64,000 nucleotides of DNA from positions 3,162,001 through 3,226,000 of the forward strand of contig NZ_CP046654.1 in the NCBI RefSeq assembly GCF_009759685.1, written 5' to 3'. This document shows positions 8,215 through 16,431 of this stretch, piece by piece. Below the pieces are notes generated by a model. That model was not told where the DNA came from. It was given only the letters and a program-made list of their open reading frames with translations, and searched no databases. This DNA is from Acinetobacter baumannii (GTDB lineage: Bacteria > Pseudomonadota > Gammaproteobacteria > Pseudomonadales > Moraxellaceae). The first letter of the stretch is position 1. Every line of letters begins with the position of its first letter. Both the position numbers and the translations under genes were made by a program.

Positions 8215-9447
8215 ATGAGCACTTCACGAGTAAAGCTAACTAAGTCATTTATCGATCAACTTGAACTCACACCGGCTATTTATCGTGACAGTGAGATTAT
8301 TGGCTTTGCTATTCGTGTAAATAACTCTTATAAAACTTACATTGTGGAAAAGAAAGTAAAAGGGAAATCAATTCGTTGTAAATTAGGGGATTACGAAAAA
8401 ATTACTCTTGAAGACGCCCGTATACTTGCACAGCAGAAGTTAAAAGAGTTAACTGACTCAAACTCTTTAAGCATTAAAAATAATAAAATATTAAAAAATA
8501 GTTTAAATGAGAAAATTGACCAGCCTTATCTCAAAGAAGCTTTCCAAGTATATATAAATCACCACGAGTTAAAAGAAAGGACATTAGCCGACTATAGAGA
8601 AGTTATAGAAAAATATTTAATAGACTTAAGTGAACTTAAACTGATTGATATTACTGAACAGATGATTGAAGAAAAGTATATTCAGTTATCTCAGTATAGT
8701 TATGCAAAAGCTAATTTATCTATGCGTGTACTTAGAGCGGTCTATCGTTTTTCAATTATGTATTACCAAAATAAAAATTGTGAAGTAATTATACCAAGGA
8801 TAAACCCGGTTAATTTGTTAAAGAAGAAACAGCTCTGGGAAGAAATTCCACCTCGAAGAAACTATATCGATGTGGATAATCTAACCAAGTGGGTGCAAGC
8901 AATTATTGAATATAAAGGTAGGGGACAGGAAAATGAAACAAATAAGGATTTTTTATTAACACTTATATTAACAGGGCTTTTTAGGAATGAGTGTGAATCT
9001 TTACATTGGAAAAATATAGATTTAGAGGAAGGAACTCTTTCTTTTATAAATCCATATAATAATGTGTGCTATAAAATTTATATGGGAAACTTTCTTTGGC
9101 ATCTGATGAAAAAACGAAGAATACAAAATAAAGGAGAGTGGGTTTTTCCATCTGTAAAATCTGAATCTGGTCATATTATTAATATTTCGAAATTTAGAAA
9201 AAAAATTAATGAGCGATGTAATCTTTCTTTTACTTTTCAAGATCTACGTAGAACATTTTATTTTGTGTTAAATCATTTAACTAATAAACCATTAGCGAGC
9301 AAAAGAACAGATCAGTATGAAGAAAAGCTGGACGTTAAGAATATTGCTCATGTTCAGGATATACGTAATAGAATGAACAAGGTTGAGCAAATTATTCTTG
9401 GTCCCTATCGAGATGAACTTATTAAATCTATCAATATTAACCTATAA
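8215..9447 (+). CDS. Tyrosine-recombinase-like integrase, probably degenerate
   Basis: A 410-aa protein with an N-terminal arm-binding domain like DUF4102 integrases (about 1-80: GFAIRVN, KLGDYEKITLEDAR), a central SAM-like domain (about 105-190) and a C-terminal catalytic-like domain. The first catalytic Arg is present as R257 in LTGLFRNE. The HxxR motif reads QDLRR (Q342, R345), so the His is changed. Where the nucleophilic Tyr is expected, about 33-37 residues after R345, the sequence reads NIAHVQDI with no Tyr between 369 and 397. The gene is AT-richer than its neighbours. It lies 157 bp from the tRNA, but on the tRNA's 5' side, unlike a usual integration product. Likely a relic or a repurposed DNA-binding protein. 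Confidence 0.7.
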   Translation: MSTSRVKLTKSFIDQLELTPAIYRDSEIIGFAIRVNNSYKTYIVEKKVKGKSIRCKLGDYEKITLEDARILAQQKLKELTDSNSLSIKNNKILKNSLNEKIDQPYLKEAFQVYINHHELKERTLADYREVIEKYLIDLSELKLIDITEQMIEEKYIQLSQYSYAKANLSMRVLRAVYRFSIMYYQNKNCEVIIPRINPVNLLKKKQLWEEIPPRRNYIDVDNLTKWVQAIIEYKGRGQENETNKDFLLTLILTGLFRNECESLHWKNIDLEEGTLSFINPYNNVCYKIYMGNFLWHLMKKRRIQNKGEWVFPSVKSESGHIINISKFRKKINERCNLSFTFQDLRRTFYFVLNHLTNKPLASKRTDQYEEKLDVKNIAHVQDIRNRMNKVEQIILGPYRDELIKSININL

Positions 9448-9588
9448 AATTTTGTCCTTTCAAAGCTAGAAATAGAACCCGTACAGGGTCAAAAATAGTA
9501 TAAATTTAAAGTAAGTTTTATGGATAAAACCTAGAATGAAGATTGTTTCTCATTTTCTACAACCTTTTGTAATTGATCAATTTTATAC
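9448..9588. other. Intergenic sequence downstream of integrase
   Basis: The stretch between the integrase stop and the tiny gene at 9901 is about 450 bp. Its first 140 bases are AT-rich with no convincing open frame. The features that follow (promoter-like sequence, possible small RNA and terminator) are listed separately. 9700-9900 shows nothing clear besides the RBS of the 32-aa gene. Confidence 0.5.
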
Positions 9589-9617
9589 TTGACTAAAACA
9601 CTTGGAATTTATACAGT
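9589..9617 (+). promoter_or_regulatory. Promoter-like sequence ahead of possible small RNA
   Basis: TTGACT at 9589-9594 is a strong -35 match. Two -10 candidates follow: TATACA at 9610-9615 (spacer 15) and TACAGT at 9612-9617 (spacer 17). About 55-60 bases downstream is a strong terminator with no protein gene between. Confidence 0.35.
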
Positions 9618-9621
9618 AGTA

Positions 9622-9699
9622 GAGTATTTTTGATAATTATTATTATTGCTTAGTCCTGAAATACAGTAAGAAGCCTATTCATCATGAATAGGCTTTTTG
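9622..9699 (+). ncRNA. Candidate small RNA (promoter plus terminator, no ORF)
   Basis: A transcript starting a few bases after the promoter-like element at 9589-9617 would run about 75 nt and end at the hairpin and T run at 9672-9699. No open frame with an RBS lies inside. Alternatively the hairpin is simply the integrase terminator, about 225 bp after that gene's stop. I have not recognised a family. Confidence 0.3.
9672..9699 (+). terminator. Rho-independent terminator
   Basis: AGCCTATTCAT and ATGAATAGGCT form a perfect 11-bp inverted repeat at 9672-9694 and are followed by TTTTTGC. It serves the integrase transcript or the possible small RNA. Confidence 0.75.
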
Positions 9700-9900
9700 C
9701 TTTCTTTAATTTAATCATAGAGTTCTCGTTTTTTATAAAATTAATATAATAAAATCAATAAAATAAGTGTTTTTAATAAATTGAAAAAGATTGTCACGTA
9801 ATTTTTCATTATGAACAAAACTGATTTAAATAGTACTCAAAGTGAAACATGGCTAAATGCTAAGTTTAACGTTCAATCAATAAGGCATAGGAGTGTCATC

Positions 9901-9999
9901 ATGTTTAAAGCAATGTTTTTCTTCAGTGCAGGTGCGATGTTTGGCTATTGTTATAAGCATTATGATGAAAAAGTTATAGAGTCTAATAAATCTAAATAG
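9901..9999 (+). CDS. 32-aa membrane microprotein
   Basis: ATG 9901 is preceded by AGGAG at 9889-9893 with ideal 7-base spacing and encodes 32 residues. A hydrophobic segment (MFFFSAGAMFGYCY) forms one short membrane helix, followed by a charged tail KHYDEKVIESNK. A longer frame from ATG 9811 exists but has no RBS and an uncharacteristic N-terminus, so the short start is preferred. A terminator follows at 10005-10032. Function unknown; it resembles other single-helix bacterial microproteins only in general architecture. Confidence 0.5.
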   Translation: MFKAMFFFSAGAMFGYCYKHYDEKVIESNKSK

Positions 10000-10004
10000 C
10001 TCCT

Positions 10005-10032
10005 AAAAAAACCGTCTAAATGGCGGTTTTTT
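10005..10032. terminator. Bidirectional terminator between microprotein and LysR genes
   Basis: AAAAAACCG at 10005-10013 pairs with CGGTTTTTT at 10024-10032, with A and T runs on both sides. It sits between convergent genes. Confidence 0.7.
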
Positions 10033-10930
10033 AATGACAATTTTGAGATAAGTTTGCTTGAACAATCTGGACAAGCTCTCTGGCTGCTTTCGATAACGGT
10101 TTATCTTGAAGCCAAATGAGATAAATAGATAAAGGCAAATGATTTTTCGTATTTTTAAAATCTAATTGAACTAAGTGGCCTTGTTCAATCTTTTCTTTTA
10201 CCAAAGATAAGGGAAAATTTCCCCATCCTAAGCCAGCTTCGACCATATTAATTGCTGTTTGTAAGCTATTCGTTTTCCAGTACATTGCTCCAATGATTGA
10301 ACGTGAGTCTTCCATATCCAGCTCACTACTTGCGACCACAATTTGCCGAATATTAATTAACTCTTCAATCGTGTTTAACTTATTCTGTTCTTTTAAAAAC
10401 GGATGATGAGCAGAGATCGTAGCAATAACTGTTTCTGTCATTACTAATTGTAAGCTTTCACGCATTTTTATATTGAGGTTTGAACCTGCAAGGCAAAGGC
10501 TAATATTTTCTGTATAAAGTAAATTTAGAATATCATCTTGAGGAGCTGTAATAATTTCTAGGTTAAGAAGAGGAAACTTCTCTGCTAGTTGCTTTATGGC
10601 TTTAAAAAGTAATTCAGTATTCGCATCTGAAACCACACCTATTTTTAATTTACTTTCAAGACCAAGTGAAAGTTCATAAGCATGCGTAGCTAATAGCCTA
10701 AGCTGTTCAGCAATAATACGGGCTTGAGGTTCCAATGCTAAAGCCGCCGCGATAGGAATAACTTTGCGGTGTGTACGTTCAAATAAGTGGTAACCAAGTT
10801 CTGCTTCAATATTGGCAATTGCCATACTCACTGCTGATGGCACTCGATTTAACTTTCGTGCCGCGGCCGAGAAAGATCCAGTATCTAATACAGTTAAGAA
10901 AAGTTCGATATTTTCACTATTAAAATTCAT
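10031..10930 (-). CDS. LysR-family transcriptional regulator
   Basis: A 299-aa LysR-type protein. The N-terminal winged helix-turn-helix covers residues 1-60 (LFLTVLDTGSFSAAARKL, then SAVSMAIANIEAELG). The C-terminal type 2 periplasmic-binding-like effector domain starts near residue 90. It is divergent from the PACE efflux gene with an 89-bp shared promoter region. That is the usual arrangement for a LysR protein controlling its neighbour, as AceR controls aceI in the same genus. Effector unknown. Regulation of the PACE gene is inferred from layout. Confidence 0.88.
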   Translation of the reverse strand: MNFNSENIELFLTVLDTGSFSAAARKLNRVPSAVSMAIANIEAELGYHLFERTHRKVIPIAAALALEPQARIIAEQLRLLATHAYELSLGLESKLKIGVVSDANTELLFKAIKQLAEKFPLLNLEIITAPQDDILNLLYTENISLCLAGSNLNIKMRESLQLVMTETVIATISAHHPFLKEQNKLNTIEELINIRQIVVASSELDMEDSRSIIGAMYWKTNSLQTAINMVEAGLGWGNFPLSLVKEKIEQGHLVQLDFKNTKNHLPLSIYLIWLQDKPLSKAARELVQIVQANLSQNCH

Positions 10931-11019
10931 TTTGATATCAGTAGAACTGAAAGCTGTTAACTTTATATGTGATTTTAACTGAAACTAAAATAAAAAGAAG
11001 TGATAAAAGTTGAAAGATT

Positions 11020-11457
11020 ATGCAAGGTTTAAAACGTCGTATTGTTTATGTTTCTTCATATGAAATTATTGGAATGGTGATTTCATCAGTAGGTTTGGCT
11101 CTTTTGGCCGGAGATAGTGTAGAGCACACTGGGCCACTTTCAGTGATGATTACTACTATTGCGGTAACGTGGAACTTTATCTACAACATTCTTTATGAAA
11201 AATGGGAGGCTCGCCAAGAAAGTAAGTCGCGTACGGTTAAACGAAGAATTGCGCATGCGATCGGATTTCAAATTACTTTAGTAATGTTCTTAATTCCGCT
11301 TATTGCGTGGTGGATGAATATTTCTCTTGTTGCCGCATTTTGGTTAGATGTTGCATTTATTATTATCATTCCAATTTATACATTCATATTTAATTGGACA
11401 TTCGACAAGTTATTTGGATTACCTGCCTCTGCACAACCAAGTACTGCTCAACAGTAG
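11020..11457 (+). CDS. PACE-family efflux transporter (AceI paralogue)
   Basis: A 145-aa protein built of two tandem bacterial transmembrane pair domains, four helices in all. The first half contains RRIVYVSSYEIIGM and WNFIYNILYEKWE. The second contains RIAHAIGFQ and YTFIFNWTFDKLF. These RR...H/S-x-x-E, WNxxxN and YTFxFNWxxD signatures define the proteobacterial antimicrobial compound efflux family, whose prototype AceI exports chlorhexidine and short-chain diamines with protons. The membrane-embedded acidic residue corresponding to AceI E15 is present as E16 or so (YEII). It differs enough from AceI to be a paralogue. Substrate unknown; divergent LysR gene is the probable regulator. Confidence 0.85.
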   Translation: MQGLKRRIVYVSSYEIIGMVISSVGLALLAGDSVEHTGPLSVMITTIAVTWNFIYNILYEKWEARQESKSRTVKRRIAHAIGFQITLVMFLIPLIAWWMNISLVAAFWLDVAFIIIIPIYTFIFNWTFDKLFGLPASAQPSTAQQ

Positions 11458-11469
11458 AAAAATATTAAT

Positions 11470-11505
11470 GAGATATCAAAGTGTTATTTTAGACTTTGAT
11501 ATCTC
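11470..11505. terminator. Strong hairpin between PACE and permease genes
   Basis: A perfect 13-bp inverted repeat (11470-11482 with 11493-11505) lies between the convergent PACE and permease genes. The flanking T runs are modest, so termination efficiency is uncertain. Confidence 0.6.
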
Positions 11506-11514
11506 GTCTTAACA

Positions 11515-12930
11515 TTATTTTACTCGTTCAAGTTGAAGAGCTTTTGAAATTTTTATTTGAGCTCTTTTGGCAAGTACATAATATAAAACTGCAGTGGATA
11601 ACAATCCCACTAGCCAAGATAAATCGACTCCACCCAACATTTCGGCAATTTGTCCTTTATAGAATTTACTATCAATAAAGGGCAACTGAAGTAAGATACC
11701 AATACAATAACAAGCGATTCCAATAGTGTTCCAGCGGCCATATTTACCATTTGGGTCATATAAGGCATTTACATCGCATTCTTCTTTAGAAATAAAATAG
11801 TAATCAACTAAATTAATTGCACTCCAAGGAATGAAAAATGTAAGAAGGAACAAAATAAAAGATTTGAATGCGCTTAAAAAAGTATGTTCACCTACAACTG
11901 CAATAAATGTTGAGATAATTACCATTGCAAGAACAATTGTAAGTCGCGTTAATTTTGAAATTTGAGCACTTGGCTTAAAACTGTTCCAAATGGTCGCAAT
12001 ACACATAAAACTGCCATAAGCATTAAGTGTAGATAAAGTGACCTTTCCGAACGCAATACTAAAATATAAAAAAGTAATCACAAGAGCGATTGGATTCATG
12101 CCTACAACGTACTGAACTTCATTTCCAACAAAACCACCATTCGAGACTTGAGCAATGAATACACCGAGCATCATTGAAATTTGGGAACCTATTAAAGACC
12201 CAAGGCCAACTGCCCAAAATACACGTGTTGAAGAGGTTTTTGTAGGAAGATAACGAGAATAATCTGCTACATAAGGTCCAAATGAAATTTGCCAAGAAGC
12301 AGAAAGAGAAACTGCTAATAAAAATGATGACCAGCTAAAATGCCGTACAGCAAGCAATTCTGAAATATTAGAGAGAGCTAAAATTTGAGTTAAAATAATA
12401 ACAAAAGCAATTAAACCAATAACACTTGCAACTTTGCCTACCCAATGAATTAAACGATAGCCAATTGTCGCAAATATAATAATAAAACAAGCATAGATTA
12501 AAATACCTGTTGTATTACTCACCTGTGCTAGATGAGCAATTGCTTTACCAGCGAGTACCTCACCAGTGGCCGTAAAGCCAATATACATAAGACAAACAAG
12601 AATGATGGGGATACAGGCACCATATACCCCAAATTGGACTCGACTCGAAATCATTTGTGGGAGGCCAAGTTTTGGACCTTGAGCTGCGTGTAAAGCCATA
12701 ACGGCAGCACCAAAGCATTGTCCAATAAAGAGGCCAATGATTGACCAAAATACATCACCACCTAATACGACGGCTAATGCACCTGTAACAATAGCTGTAA
12801 TCTGTAAATTGGCCCCGAACCAAAGCGTAAATTGGGCAAATATATTGCCATGCCTTTCATTTTCAGGAATAAAGTCAATACTTCGGTTTTCAACAAATCC
12901 GCTTTTCGATTTCCCAGCTGATGAGTCCAT
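11515..12930 (-). CDS. NCS1-family nucleobase:cation symporter (CodB-like permease)
   Basis: A 471-aa integral membrane protein with about 12 predicted helices. The N-terminal cytoplasmic segment ends IDFIPENERHG and leads into FTLWFGANLQITA, the typical first helix of NCS1 purine/cytosine/allantoin permeases. GPKLGLPQMISSR and VADYSRYLP in the middle are also characteristic. It would import a nucleobase or related compound with H+ or Na+. A GGAGAG RBS lies seven bases before the ATG. No nucleobase catabolic gene is next to it, so the substrate cannot be named. Confidence 0.85.
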   Translation of the reverse strand: MDSSAGKSKSGFVENRSIDFIPENERHGNIFAQFTLWFGANLQITAIVTGALAVVLGGDVFWSIIGLFIGQCFGAAVMALHAAQGPKLGLPQMISSRVQFGVYGACIPIILVCLMYIGFTATGEVLAGKAIAHLAQVSNTTGILIYACFIIIFATIGYRLIHWVGKVASVIGLIAFVIILTQILALSNISELLAVRHFSWSSFLLAVSLSASWQISFGPYVADYSRYLPTKTSSTRVFWAVGLGSLIGSQISMMLGVFIAQVSNGGFVGNEVQYVVGMNPIALVITFLYFSIAFGKVTLSTLNAYGSFMCIATIWNSFKPSAQISKLTRLTIVLAMVIISTFIAVVGEHTFLSAFKSFILFLLTFFIPWSAINLVDYYFISKEECDVNALYDPNGKYGRWNTIGIACYCIGILLQLPFIDSKFYKGQIAEMLGGVDLSWLVGLLSTAVLYYVLAKRAQIKISKALQLERVK

Positions 12931-13156
12931 AACACTCTCCTTATCCTTTAAGAGCTTTTTCTATTATTAGATCCATTTATGTATAAACAAATACAAACAT
13001 GTATATACAAGTTATTTGAGAAAGAAGCAAATGGTTTTTTGAGCCGATACCTTAAAATTTTTTTGTTTTTAAATTAAAATGAGTTGAGAAAACGAAACTG
13101 ATGTTATGGCTATTTTTATAAAGATGAGTCTGTTTGATCCGTAAATTCAGTTTATA

Positions 13157-13177
13157 AAAAAGCCCTCCATTGAGGGC
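13157..13177 (-). terminator. Terminator of the 154-aa hypothetical gene
   Basis: GCCCTC and GAGGGC (13162-13177) form a short GC stem followed on the minus strand by six T residues, seven bases after the gene's stop. Confidence 0.7.
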
Positions 13178-13183
13178 AGATAA

Positions 13184-13648
13184 TCAGACTTCTGCATCAA
13201 GGATTGCTTGAAAAAATACAGGTAACTCCGAAAATTGAACTAATTGTGTTTTATCAGCGTGTTTGTAATAGTACTGATAGTGGGGTGTTTCAAAACCACT
13301 ATCAAGATATTGGGTTGCATCAGAAAATTGGGCTTTTGCAACGGGCTTATCCTTTTTAAATTTAACAATAATTGGATTAACGGAATTTAATTTAACAGGA
13401 ACACCGTTCTCGAATTTGGCTGTTTCAATGAGTAGAGATATTTTAAAATCACCAAATACTACACAAAACTGTCCTCCATTTTCTGTTTTAATTTCTCGAT
13501 CATGAAAAAGTTCTTTAAATAAATTTTTTAATGATTCTCTATGCTTGTCTAAAGCTAACTGAAAATCATGATCTTGCTGTTCTAGTTTCTCTTGCTCTTC
13601 TTTTAGCAATTTGGCCTGTTTTTCGATAGTTGTAAAATCCAAATTCAT
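13184..13648 (-). CDS. Hypothetical protein with N-terminal coiled coil
   Basis: A 154-aa soluble protein. Residues 8-50 are rich in K, E and Q with heptad-like spacing (KQAKLLKEEQEKLEQQ) and should form a coiled coil. The remainder looks like a compact alpha/beta domain ending FQAILDAEV. There is no signal peptide or membrane helix, and no catalytic motif is recognised. An AGGAGAATT RBS precedes the ATG and a terminator follows, so it is a single-gene unit. Function unknown. Confidence 0.7.
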   Translation of the reverse strand: MNLDFTTIEKQAKLLKEEQEKLEQQDHDFQLALDKHRESLKNLFKELFHDREIKTENGGQFCVVFGDFKISLLIETAKFENGVPVKLNSVNPIIVKFKKDKPVAKAQFSDATQYLDSGFETPHYQYYYKHADKTQLVQFSELPVFFQAILDAEV

Positions 13649-13760
13649 CTTAATTCTCCTTGTTGTGTTTTAAAACTATATATGGCAACCATTTGTTAAG
13701 TTTTAAAGAAACATACATTCTTTGTTACAACGCAATAATTAAGATGAATTTGTGTGATCA

Positions 13761-14690
13761 TTACTTTGTGCAAGGCTTAGCTATAAGTGCAGGACGTTTA
13801 ATCTGAATAAATCCTCCACTACTCATCACGCCAAGCATGACTAAAGCTGTGCCTATAAGTTGCCAGATATTAAGTGATTGACCAGCTAACAAGGCAACTA
13901 ACATACTAAAAACCGGAACAAAGTTAAAAAAGATTGATGCTCGGCCTGCACCTAGTTTTTGAATACCATTAAACCAAAATAAATAAGCAATCATGGTAGA
14001 ACAAATAATGACGTATCCCATAGCTAAGTGTGCAGTGATAGGCGCTATAGCAATTGCTTGAGAAGGGTGCTCAAAAATTACACTTAATATGATTAAAGTC
14101 AAAGCACCGAACATCATAGAAAATGTTGTGGTCTCTAAAGGTGTAGCATTTTTTACATAACGGCGTGATAGCACATTCGCTAAACAAAAACTGACACCAC
14201 CTAGTAAGATGAATAAGTCACCGATTGCTATTTTTAAATGTAGTAGCGTTGAAATATGGCCATGACTAATAACAAAAAGTACACCACTTAAGCCAAATAC
14301 AACACCAATAGACTTATTAAGTGTTAGTTTTTCTCCATCAAGTAAAATTGTTAACAATAAAGTAATTAAAGGTGTTGTGGCCATGATTAAAGCGCCATTG
14401 ACTGCTGAGGTGGTTTGTAAACCATAGAAACAGCCTAGGTTAAAACCGGCAATACCTATAATTCCAATAATAAGATAGATAGCTAAATTTTGCCGTAATG
14501 CGGCCCAACGTAGCTTTCCTATAGCTGCAAAAAGAATAAATAGACCAAGGCTTGCAATTGTAAAACGTTCAGCTGCTGCTGAAAGAGGTGGCATATATTG
14601 AATCACATAAGACATCGCATTAAATGCCGAGCCCCAAAACAGCATTGTGATTACAACACCAGTATAGGCATACACCATTGATTTATTCAT
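13761..14690 (-). CDS. EamA/DMT-family metabolite exporter
   Basis: The start is set at the ATG at 14688-14690, where GGAG lies eight bases upstream; an in-frame upstream ATG at 14732 lacks an RBS. The resulting 309-aa protein has ten hydrophobic helices in two EamA repeats (about residues 5-130 and 145-285). WGSAFNAMSYVI opens the first repeat and FWFNGIQKLGAGRAS opens the last helices of the second. Such transporters export amino acids or other small metabolites. The gene is divergent from a LysR-type gene 94 bp away, its likely regulator. Substrate not predictable. Confidence 0.87.
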   Translation of the reverse strand: MNKSMVYAYTGVVITMLFWGSAFNAMSYVIQYMPPLSAAAERFTIASLGLFILFAAIGKLRWAALRQNLAIYLIIGIIGIAGFNLGCFYGLQTTSAVNGALIMATTPLITLLLTILLDGEKLTLNKSIGVVFGLSGVLFVISHGHISTLLHLKIAIGDLFILLGGVSFCLANVLSRRYVKNATPLETTTFSMMFGALTLIILSVIFEHPSQAIAIAPITAHLAMGYVIICSTMIAYLFWFNGIQKLGAGRASIFFNFVPVFSMLVALLAGQSLNIWQLIGTALVMLGVMSSGGFIQIKRPALIAKPCTK

Positions 14691-14784
14691 GATTGGGCTC
14701 CGAAAAAGAATGTCTTTATTCTGAGTAATCACATAAAGGTGTACAATTCCATATTAATTCATCTCTGATGTGAAAATTTGCACA

Positions 14785-15636
14785 ATGATTGATTGGGAAA
14801 ATTTACATTACTTTTCAGTTTTTTCTGAAGAGAAGACACTTTCAGCTGCTGCAAGAAAGTTAGGTGTTGACCATGCTACTGTTGCAAGAAGAATTGCCCA
14901 GTTAGAAGATAATTTAAAACTAAAATTAGTGGACCGTAGACCTCGTACTTATATTTTAACTTCAGAGGGAGAGCGTCTGGCCAAAATCGTGACACGTATG
15001 ATGGAAGAAACATTTTCTATTGAACGTCTGGCTCAGGCAGGACAACAGGAAATTAGTGGAGTAGTTTCGGTAAGTCTACCGCCAGCTACGGCTGCACATT
15101 TGGTAATGCCTCATCTTGGTAAGTTTTATCGTCAATATCCTGAGCTACAATTGAGAATACTCGGTGATGTTCATTATGCCTCCTTACAGCATCGTGAAGC
15201 AGATATCGCAGTTCGCTTTGGACGCCCTAAAGATGATTATCTAATTGCGCGTAAAGCTGGTGAAGTTCCTTTTGGTATATATGCAGCCCAAGAATATTTG
15301 GATGCTATACAAGAAGAAAACTATGGATGGATTAGCGTTGAAGTTGGTGGAGTTCAAGGACAAAAACAGCAAAAGCTAAAACAACGGTTAAATTATAAAG
15401 AGCCTGTTATGGTTACGAATCATCCTGAGCTTCAATGGCGGGCTACTTGTGGAGCAGTTGGCTTAGCTGTACTACCTGATTTTTTAGGCCAGCAAGGTCA
15501 TTTAGTAAAATTACCTGATGATGACCCAATGAGTGCTGAAATTTGGTTAGTAATTCATGAAGATCTGCGGAGTAGTCCTGCAGTAAGGGTAGTGATGGAT
15601 TTTCTTTTAGATTGTTTTGAACCTTTTCGTGTTTAA
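14785..15636 (+). CDS. LysR-family regulator divergent from EamA exporter
   Basis: The family N-terminus begins at MIDWENLHYF, so ATG 14785 is preferred (283 aa); an in-frame GTG at 14770 would add five residues, and neither start has a clear RBS. The winged helix-turn-helix spans residues 1-60 (LSAAARKLGVDHATVARRIAQLE), with effector domain about 88-280. The HTH with H-ATVARR is typical of the subgroup that regulates adjacent exporters. It probably controls the EamA gene. Effector unknown. Confidence 0.87.
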   Translation: MIDWENLHYFSVFSEEKTLSAAARKLGVDHATVARRIAQLEDNLKLKLVDRRPRTYILTSEGERLAKIVTRMMEETFSIERLAQAGQQEISGVVSVSLPPATAAHLVMPHLGKFYRQYPELQLRILGDVHYASLQHREADIAVRFGRPKDDYLIARKAGEVPFGIYAAQEYLDAIQEENYGWISVEVGGVQGQKQQKLKQRLNYKEPVMVTNHPELQWRATCGAVGLAVLPDFLGQQGHLVKLPDDDPMSAEIWLVIHEDLRSSPAVRVVMDFLLDCFEPFRV

Positions 15637-15675
15637 TATTGCTTAAGCCTTGACTTCAATTAGCTTAATTAATTT

Positions 15676-15855
15676 TTATTCATCAGGAAAACTTCCTGCA
15701 TCTTCTCTTGCTTGCTTCAAGGCTAGAAAAAAACACAGCAGGAAAAGTAATCCAATAAAAAATAAGAAAAAATCTAAATAACTAATACCTAAACCAACTC
15801 CGAAAGCCCCTAAACTTAATAATAAAATACAAAATATTTTCCAAATAATGAGCAT
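15676..15855 (-). CDS. 59-aa membrane protein
   Basis: A frame from ATG 15855 to stop at 15676-15678 encodes 59 residues: two hydrophobic helices (IFCILLLSLGAFGVGLG and FFLFFIGLLFLLCFF) followed by an acidic-basic tail ALKQAREDAGSFPDE. The composition is convincingly that of a small inner-membrane protein. The frame stays open about 35 codons further upstream (ISGNIFQLQPNF...) but without ATG, GTG or TTG and with only weak RBS signals. The start is therefore uncertain and the gene could be a 5'-truncated remnant. No family recognised. Confidence 0.45.
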   Translation of the reverse strand: MLIIWKIFCILLLSLGAFGVGLGISYLDFFLFFIGLLFLLCFFLALKQAREDAGSFPDE

Positions 15856-16207
15856 GTGGTTTTGTAATAAAAACTTGAAGTTAGGCTGTAATTGAAAAAT
15901 ATTTCCAGATATGTGTTTGTTTTTTTTCTTATAGGTTGTGTAAAGCTTTATAATTTATCGAATTACATAATATTTACTTCTAACTAAACCCTCCTAATTA
16001 AGCACTTTTTAATTTTACTATACATTCGTATATATAAAATTTATGTTTTTTGAATTAATAGAATGATAATTCTTTAGAAAGCCTGTAAAATAGAAATTGC
16101 AAACTTTATTTTTAATTTATTTTTATTTAAAATTAAGGGGTTAAATAAATTTATCAAACTTTTGTTAAAAAAAAGACTTGATATTTAAGCTAAATTTTGA
16201 AATTATA
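15856..16207. other. AT-rich intergenic stretch
   Basis: Very AT-rich sequence with poly-A and poly-T runs. Apart from the possible upstream extension of the 59-aa gene and a TTGATA at 16178-16183 ahead of the candidate small RNA, I see nothing interpretable. Confidence 0.5.
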
Positions 16208-16306
16208 GTCATGCAAATTGTGATCTATTTCCCACAATTTGTATTTCAGGTTAAGTGGTTATCACTAATGCTCATTAGCTTTTTTCGCTTATGAGCATTT
16301 TTTTAA
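16208..16306 (+). ncRNA. Candidate two-hairpin small RNA
   Basis: About 100 nt holds a perfect 9-bp hairpin (16214-16222 with 16233-16241) and a longer terminator hairpin with a T run (16267-16306). There is no ORF with an RBS. The terminator has its T run only on the plus strand, yet the nearest plus-strand gene ends 630 bp upstream at 15636, so an independent short transcript is the simplest explanation. Promoter evidence is weak (TTGATA at 16178-16183, TATAGT at 16204-16209). No known RNA family was recognised. Confidence 0.4.
16267..16306 (+). terminator. Rho-independent terminator of candidate small RNA
   Basis: AATGCTCAT (16267-16275) pairs with ATGAGCATT (16291-16299), extended inward by near-complementary TAGC/GCTT, and is followed by seven or more T residues on the plus strand only. 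Confidence 0.75.
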
Positions 16307-16431
16307 TTTATTTATTAGTAAAATTTAAAAAATAATGTGTGTGATCATTTGACTTTTTTAGTATTAATTAAAAATTATTCATTCTATAAAGCCGACTAAT
16401 TACTACTAAGCTCTAGCGCTCAGAAGAAATA

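Noticed and set aside
9811..9999. Longer 62-aa version of the microprotein
   Set aside because: ATG 9811 has no RBS, while ATG 9901 has AGGAG at ideal spacing.
12737..12970. Plus-strand frame opposite the permease N-terminus
   Set aside because: Antisense to a clear gene with its own RBS; no RBS or family similarity.
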